From Singulisphaera sp. GP187 (GTDB lineage Bacteria; Planctomycetota; Planctomycetia; Gemmatales; Gemmataceae), in contig CAMAUE010000004.1 of assembly GCA_945861245.1 (NCBI GenBank), positions 1 to 64,000 on the forward strand: a stretch of 64,000 nt of DNA, read 5' to 3'. Shown one piece after another: positions 61,715-64,000 of the stretch; the stretch's first letter is position 1; each line of letters begins with the position of its first letter. The position numbers were made by a program, and so were the translations under genes. The notes beneath the pieces were generated by a model that worked only from the letters and a program-made list of their open reading frames with translations, searched no databases and was not told the origin of the DNA.

Positions 61715-62779
61715 TTAAACGGAAAAGCCCTCATAACGCAACGGCACTGCTGTTTTCGGATCGAGCAACGGCACGAAGGCGTCCGCGAGGCCTTCGAGAA
61801 CGAGGCTTATTTGAACATATCGGCCTAGATGCCACTCGGTCTCCAAACAGCGTTCGAGCATTGCCAAGATTTTGTCCGGCTGAACGCGTTGTGCCAGTGA
61901 TGCCAATAAGGGCAGTTCGGCCGCTTCCGCCGACCGCGCGGAACCTCCCGATTGCAACCGCAGCGCATCCGACAGCGACGCGATCAACAGCGTCAACGTC
62001 TGGTTGGCCCGGCGGCGCTGTGTCACCGACTCTTTGCCAGCGTCTTCAACAAACGCCACCAGCGATTTGCCCAATGCCACGCTATCGAAACGCGGCTGCG
62101 TCATCATCTGGATCATATCGCGGCGGAACTTCCACAGCGATTCGTCGGCCAGGTCGAGAGCCGTACCGGGACTGCCAGCTGCCAAGCGAGTGAGGCGGTC
62201 GAGCATTACCGGGTCGGATACGTCTTGCTGTTGCAGCAGCGTGCGAACATGTTCATCGGCAAGCGGTGCGAAGCGTACGATTTGGCAGCGCGACTTGATC
62301 GTCTCCATCTGCAGATCGAGGCTCGTGCCGATGAGGATCAGAAGTGACCCGGGCGGCGGTTCTTCGAGTGTTTTGAGGAAGCAGTTGGCGGATTCCTCGT
62401 TGAAGTCGTCGGCGTCGTCGATGATGCCGACCTTGCCATGCCCGCGTGCGCTTTTGAAGCCGAAGTTTCGGCATAAGTCACGCATGACTTCGATCGGGAA
62501 CTCGTTCTTCTCTTCCGGCATCGCCGCGAAAAAGAGATCGGGATGCGTGGCGGCGTCGACAAGCTTGCAGCCATCGCACTTGTCGCAAGCGGCAAGCGGC
62601 CGATCGCCAGGCGTGCCGGTCTCACAGAGCAGCGCTTTGGCCAACTCACAAGCGAACCGCCGTTTGCCAACGCCCGGCGGCCCAATGAACAAATACGCAT
62701 GCGCAAGCCGGCCCCGCGCGACGATATCGCGAAAGGAGTCAATCTGGCGTTCATGGCCGAGGATTTTGGACCAGGACAT
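61715..62779 (-). CDS. holB: DNA polymerase III delta-prime subunit
   Basis: ATG 62779 (MSWSKILGHERQIDSFRDIVARGRLAHAYLF) gives 354 residues; a GTG at 62794 is an alternative. AAA+ clamp-loader fold: GPPGVGKRRF at 33-42, zinc cysteines in CDKCDGC, a sensor region LKTLEEPPPGSLLILIGTSLDLQMETIKSRCQIVRF with the SRC motif of delta-prime. It is the stator of the clamp loader with DnaX, also encoded here. Downstream of tmk, as in many bacteria; a family F palindrome separates the two. Confidence 0.92.
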   Translation of the reverse strand: MSWSKILGHERQIDSFRDIVARGRLAHAYLFIGPPGVGKRRFACELAKALLCETGTPGDRPLAACDKCDGCKLVDAATHPDLFFAAMPEEKNEFPIEVMRDLCRNFGFKSARGHGKVGIIDDADDFNEESANCFLKTLEEPPPGSLLILIGTSLDLQMETIKSRCQIVRFAPLADEHVRTLLQQQDVSDPVMLDRLTRLAAGSPGTALDLADESLWKFRRDMIQMMTQPRFDSVALGKSLVAFVEDAGKESVTQRRRANQTLTLLIASLSDALRLQSGGSARSAEAAELPLLASLAQRVQPDKILAMLERCLETEWHLGRYVQISLVLEGLADAFVPLLDPKTAVPLRYEGFSV

Positions 62780-62810
62780 TGGCAGCCAATTCACCTCAAT
62801 GAAAACGCAA

Positions 62811-62890
62811 TCCCAAGGGTGAGATCTTCCGAACTCTTGGGATTGATGCGGCGGATCTCAGAGGTTCGGAGTATCTCACCTCTGGGCTTA
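62811..62890. repeat. Palindromic repeat family F, copy 4 (imperfect)
   Basis: ATCCCAAGGGTGAGATCTTCCGAACTC...GAGGTTCGGAGTATCTCACCTCTGGGCTT. It fills the tmk-holB gap. Confidence 0.75.
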
Positions 62891-62892
62891 CT

Positions 62893-63504
62893 TCAAACTA
62901 AATGCAGGATCGCCTCACACAATTTCTTCTGCACGCTCTCCGCATCGCCGCTGGCGTCGATGACTCGACAACGGTCGGGTCGCCGGGCCGCCTCTGCCAA
63001 GAAACCCGCGCGGACCTTGGCGAAGTAGGCATCGCTGCGGCTTTCCATGCGATCAGCTGCTGGCTTGCGGCGGGTCGCGGCGATGTCGAGCGGCAGGTCG
63101 AAAATCAGCGTTAGGTCTGGCTCCAGGCCGCCCGTGCAAAAGTTGCCGACCTGCCACAAGTCGCTCGGATTCAGTCCGCCGGCGTGACCTTGATACACGA
63201 CATTGGCGAGCAGGAACCGATCAGCCAGCACGATCTGGCCGCGCTCCAGAGCCGGGCGGATGACCTCGCACACGAGCTGGGCCCGGCTCGCCATGAACAG
63301 CAGCGCCTCGCATTCGAGCGCGATCTCGCCGCGATGATGCAGGACGATCTCGCGCAGACTCTGTCCTACCTCCGTGCCGCCGGGATCATGGCAAAGCACG
63401 ACGTCACGGCCTTGAGCTCGCAGCCAATCGGCAAGTTGCACGCACTGCGTCGATTTGCCTGCGCCATCCATGCCGTCCAGCGATAGAAAGAAACCGCGTT
63501 GCAT
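62893..63504 (-). CDS. tmk: Thymidylate kinase
   Basis: ATG 63504 (MQRGFFLSLDGMDGAGKSTQCVQLADWLRAQGRDV) gives 203 residues, the usual length. P-loop GMDGAGKS is at residues 11-18, followed by HDPGGTEVGQSLREIVL, the DR(F) motif ADRFLLANVVYQGHAGGL, and the lid region DLPLDIAATRRKPAADRMES. It phosphorylates dTMP to dTDP for DNA synthesis. Confidence 0.95.
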   Translation of the reverse strand: MQRGFFLSLDGMDGAGKSTQCVQLADWLRAQGRDVVLCHDPGGTEVGQSLREIVLHHRGEIALECEALLFMASRAQLVCEVIRPALERGQIVLADRFLLANVVYQGHAGGLNPSDLWQVGNFCTGGLEPDLTLIFDLPLDIAATRRKPAADRMESRSDAYFAKVRAGFLAEAARRPDRCRVIDASGDAESVQKKLCEAILHLV

Positions 63505-63608
63505 GAAGTGATTGTATGGACCCGCGTTTTCGTTTAACTGGCGACGTTTGGCAAGCACGCGGGATATTCACCACACCTGGTAGGAATCCACCACGGATAG
63601 CCCTGCCC

Positions 63609-63672
63609 AAGTTGGATGTCGCTCATGTTGCTCATGCCAAAAGGGGTGAGCGAGATGAGCGACATCCAACTT
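63609..63672. repeat. Inverted repeat upstream of the DUF1501 gene
   Basis: AAGTTGGATGTCGCTCAT and ATGAGCGACATCCAACTT, perfect 18-nt arms, about 28 nt apart, with an inner GCTCATG/GGTGAGC pairing. Confidence 0.85.
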
Positions 63673-63678
63673 TGATCA

Positions 63679-63744
63679 CGAGCCGGAAGCGTAAGCGACG
63701 GATTGAGAAAACAAATCCAATCCGTCGCTTACGCTTCTGGCTCG
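63679..63744. repeat. Palindromic repeat family B, copy 4
   Basis: CGAGCCGGAAGCGTAAGCGACGGATTG...CAATCCGTCGCTTACGCTTCTGGCTCG around about 13 nt, directly after the preceding inverted repeat. Confidence 0.85.
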
Positions 63745-63894
63745 TAAGACGATCTTGGCCACCTTGCATTGCCTTCCCAATCGTTTTGAACGCTGGACTT
63801 TTTTCGTTTCAGCCGTTTTCCCTTGCCTCTTTTTTCATTTTGCGCGACAATACCTCTACTCCCGTGCGAATCCTGACCCACCGAGGCGAACCTC

Positions 63895-64000
63895 ATGCAC
63901 CTTACTCGTCGCGCATTGCTGGAAATCGGCGGCCTCGGTTTGCTCGGCTCCCAGCTGGCCCCGTTCGCGGATGCGCAGCCCACTCCCCAGGGCCGACGCC
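63895..64000 (+). CDS. DUF1501 family Tat-exported protein (N-terminus only)
   Basis: The first 35 codons before the window edge: MHLTRRALLEIGGLGLLGSQLAPFADAQPTPQGRR. The TRRALLEIGGLGLLG start is the twin-arginine-like signal of planctomycete DUF1501 (sulfatase-like) proteins. CCGAGGCGAACCTC precedes the ATG. The remainder is outside the window. Confidence 0.7.
   Translation, partial: MHLTRRALLEIGGLGLLGSQLAPFADAQPTPQGRR

Overview
The window is a chromosomal segment of a GC-rich bacterium, most likely a planctomycete (Planctomycetota, Gemmatales/Pirellulales-like). The evidence is gene content: a twin-arginine DUF1501-type protein at the right edge, SUMF1 and PQQ-propeller proteins, secreted TPR proteins, a GH3-family enzyme in a bacterium, a 2071-residue alpha-2-macroglobulin, and small lysine-rich secreted proteins. 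Spacers between genes are packed with dispersed palindromes. I see no complete IS, prophage, CRISPR array, tRNA or rRNA gene.

Layout. 1-10.8 kb: partial SUMF1 protein, ApbE, a membrane GTPase with YidD, a copper-amine-oxidase-like secreted protein, a membrane protein, a STAND-type NTPase with a deoxyhypusine-synthase-like partner, and two small secreted proteins. 10.9-15.6 kb (minus): rpoN, recR, ybaB, dnaX, with a 161-bp non-coding mobile-element-like repeat in each of the dnaX/ybaB and ybaB/recR gaps. 15.7-31.2 kb: a thioredoxin-like gene with an in-frame UGA (candidate selenoprotein), the giant alpha-2-macroglobulin, a cupin, an M50 protease, an ABC-2 permease, a PQQ-propeller protein and a lipoprotein. 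31.3-37.9 kb: phenylalanine hydroxylase and 4-hydroxyphenylpyruvate dioxygenase flanking three tiny genes, then a GPx-like peroxidase, a frameshifted gene, HemW and a SUFU-domain protein.

38.1-48.1 kb (minus) looks like a type II fatty-acid/polyketide-style cluster: dehydratase, ketoreductase, long ACP, second dehydratase, a ketosynthase whose active-site Cys is Glu, a normal ketosynthase, an alpha/beta hydrolase and a GH3 acyl-acid ligase. One ketosynthase and one dehydratase each lack a canonical catalytic residue, which suggests catalytic/non-catalytic pairs. A 28-codon mS38-like ribosomal protein gene, absent from the ORF track, lies beside it.

48.4-64 kb: mnmE carrying an in-frame palindrome, two secreted TPR proteins, rnpB with a repeat forming its P12 arm, an HU gene, then rpmJ-rpsM-rpsK-rpsD-rpoA-rplQ with a clear terminator, holB and tmk, and the start of a DUF1501 gene. 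dnaX and holB supply two clamp-loader subunits.

Strongest leads: the UGA-containing thioredoxin-like gene, the A10 slippery tract in dnaX with stops in both alternate frames, the 161-bp element family, and the paired ketosynthase/dehydratase cluster with GH3. All identifications rest on reading motifs by eye; no database search was run.
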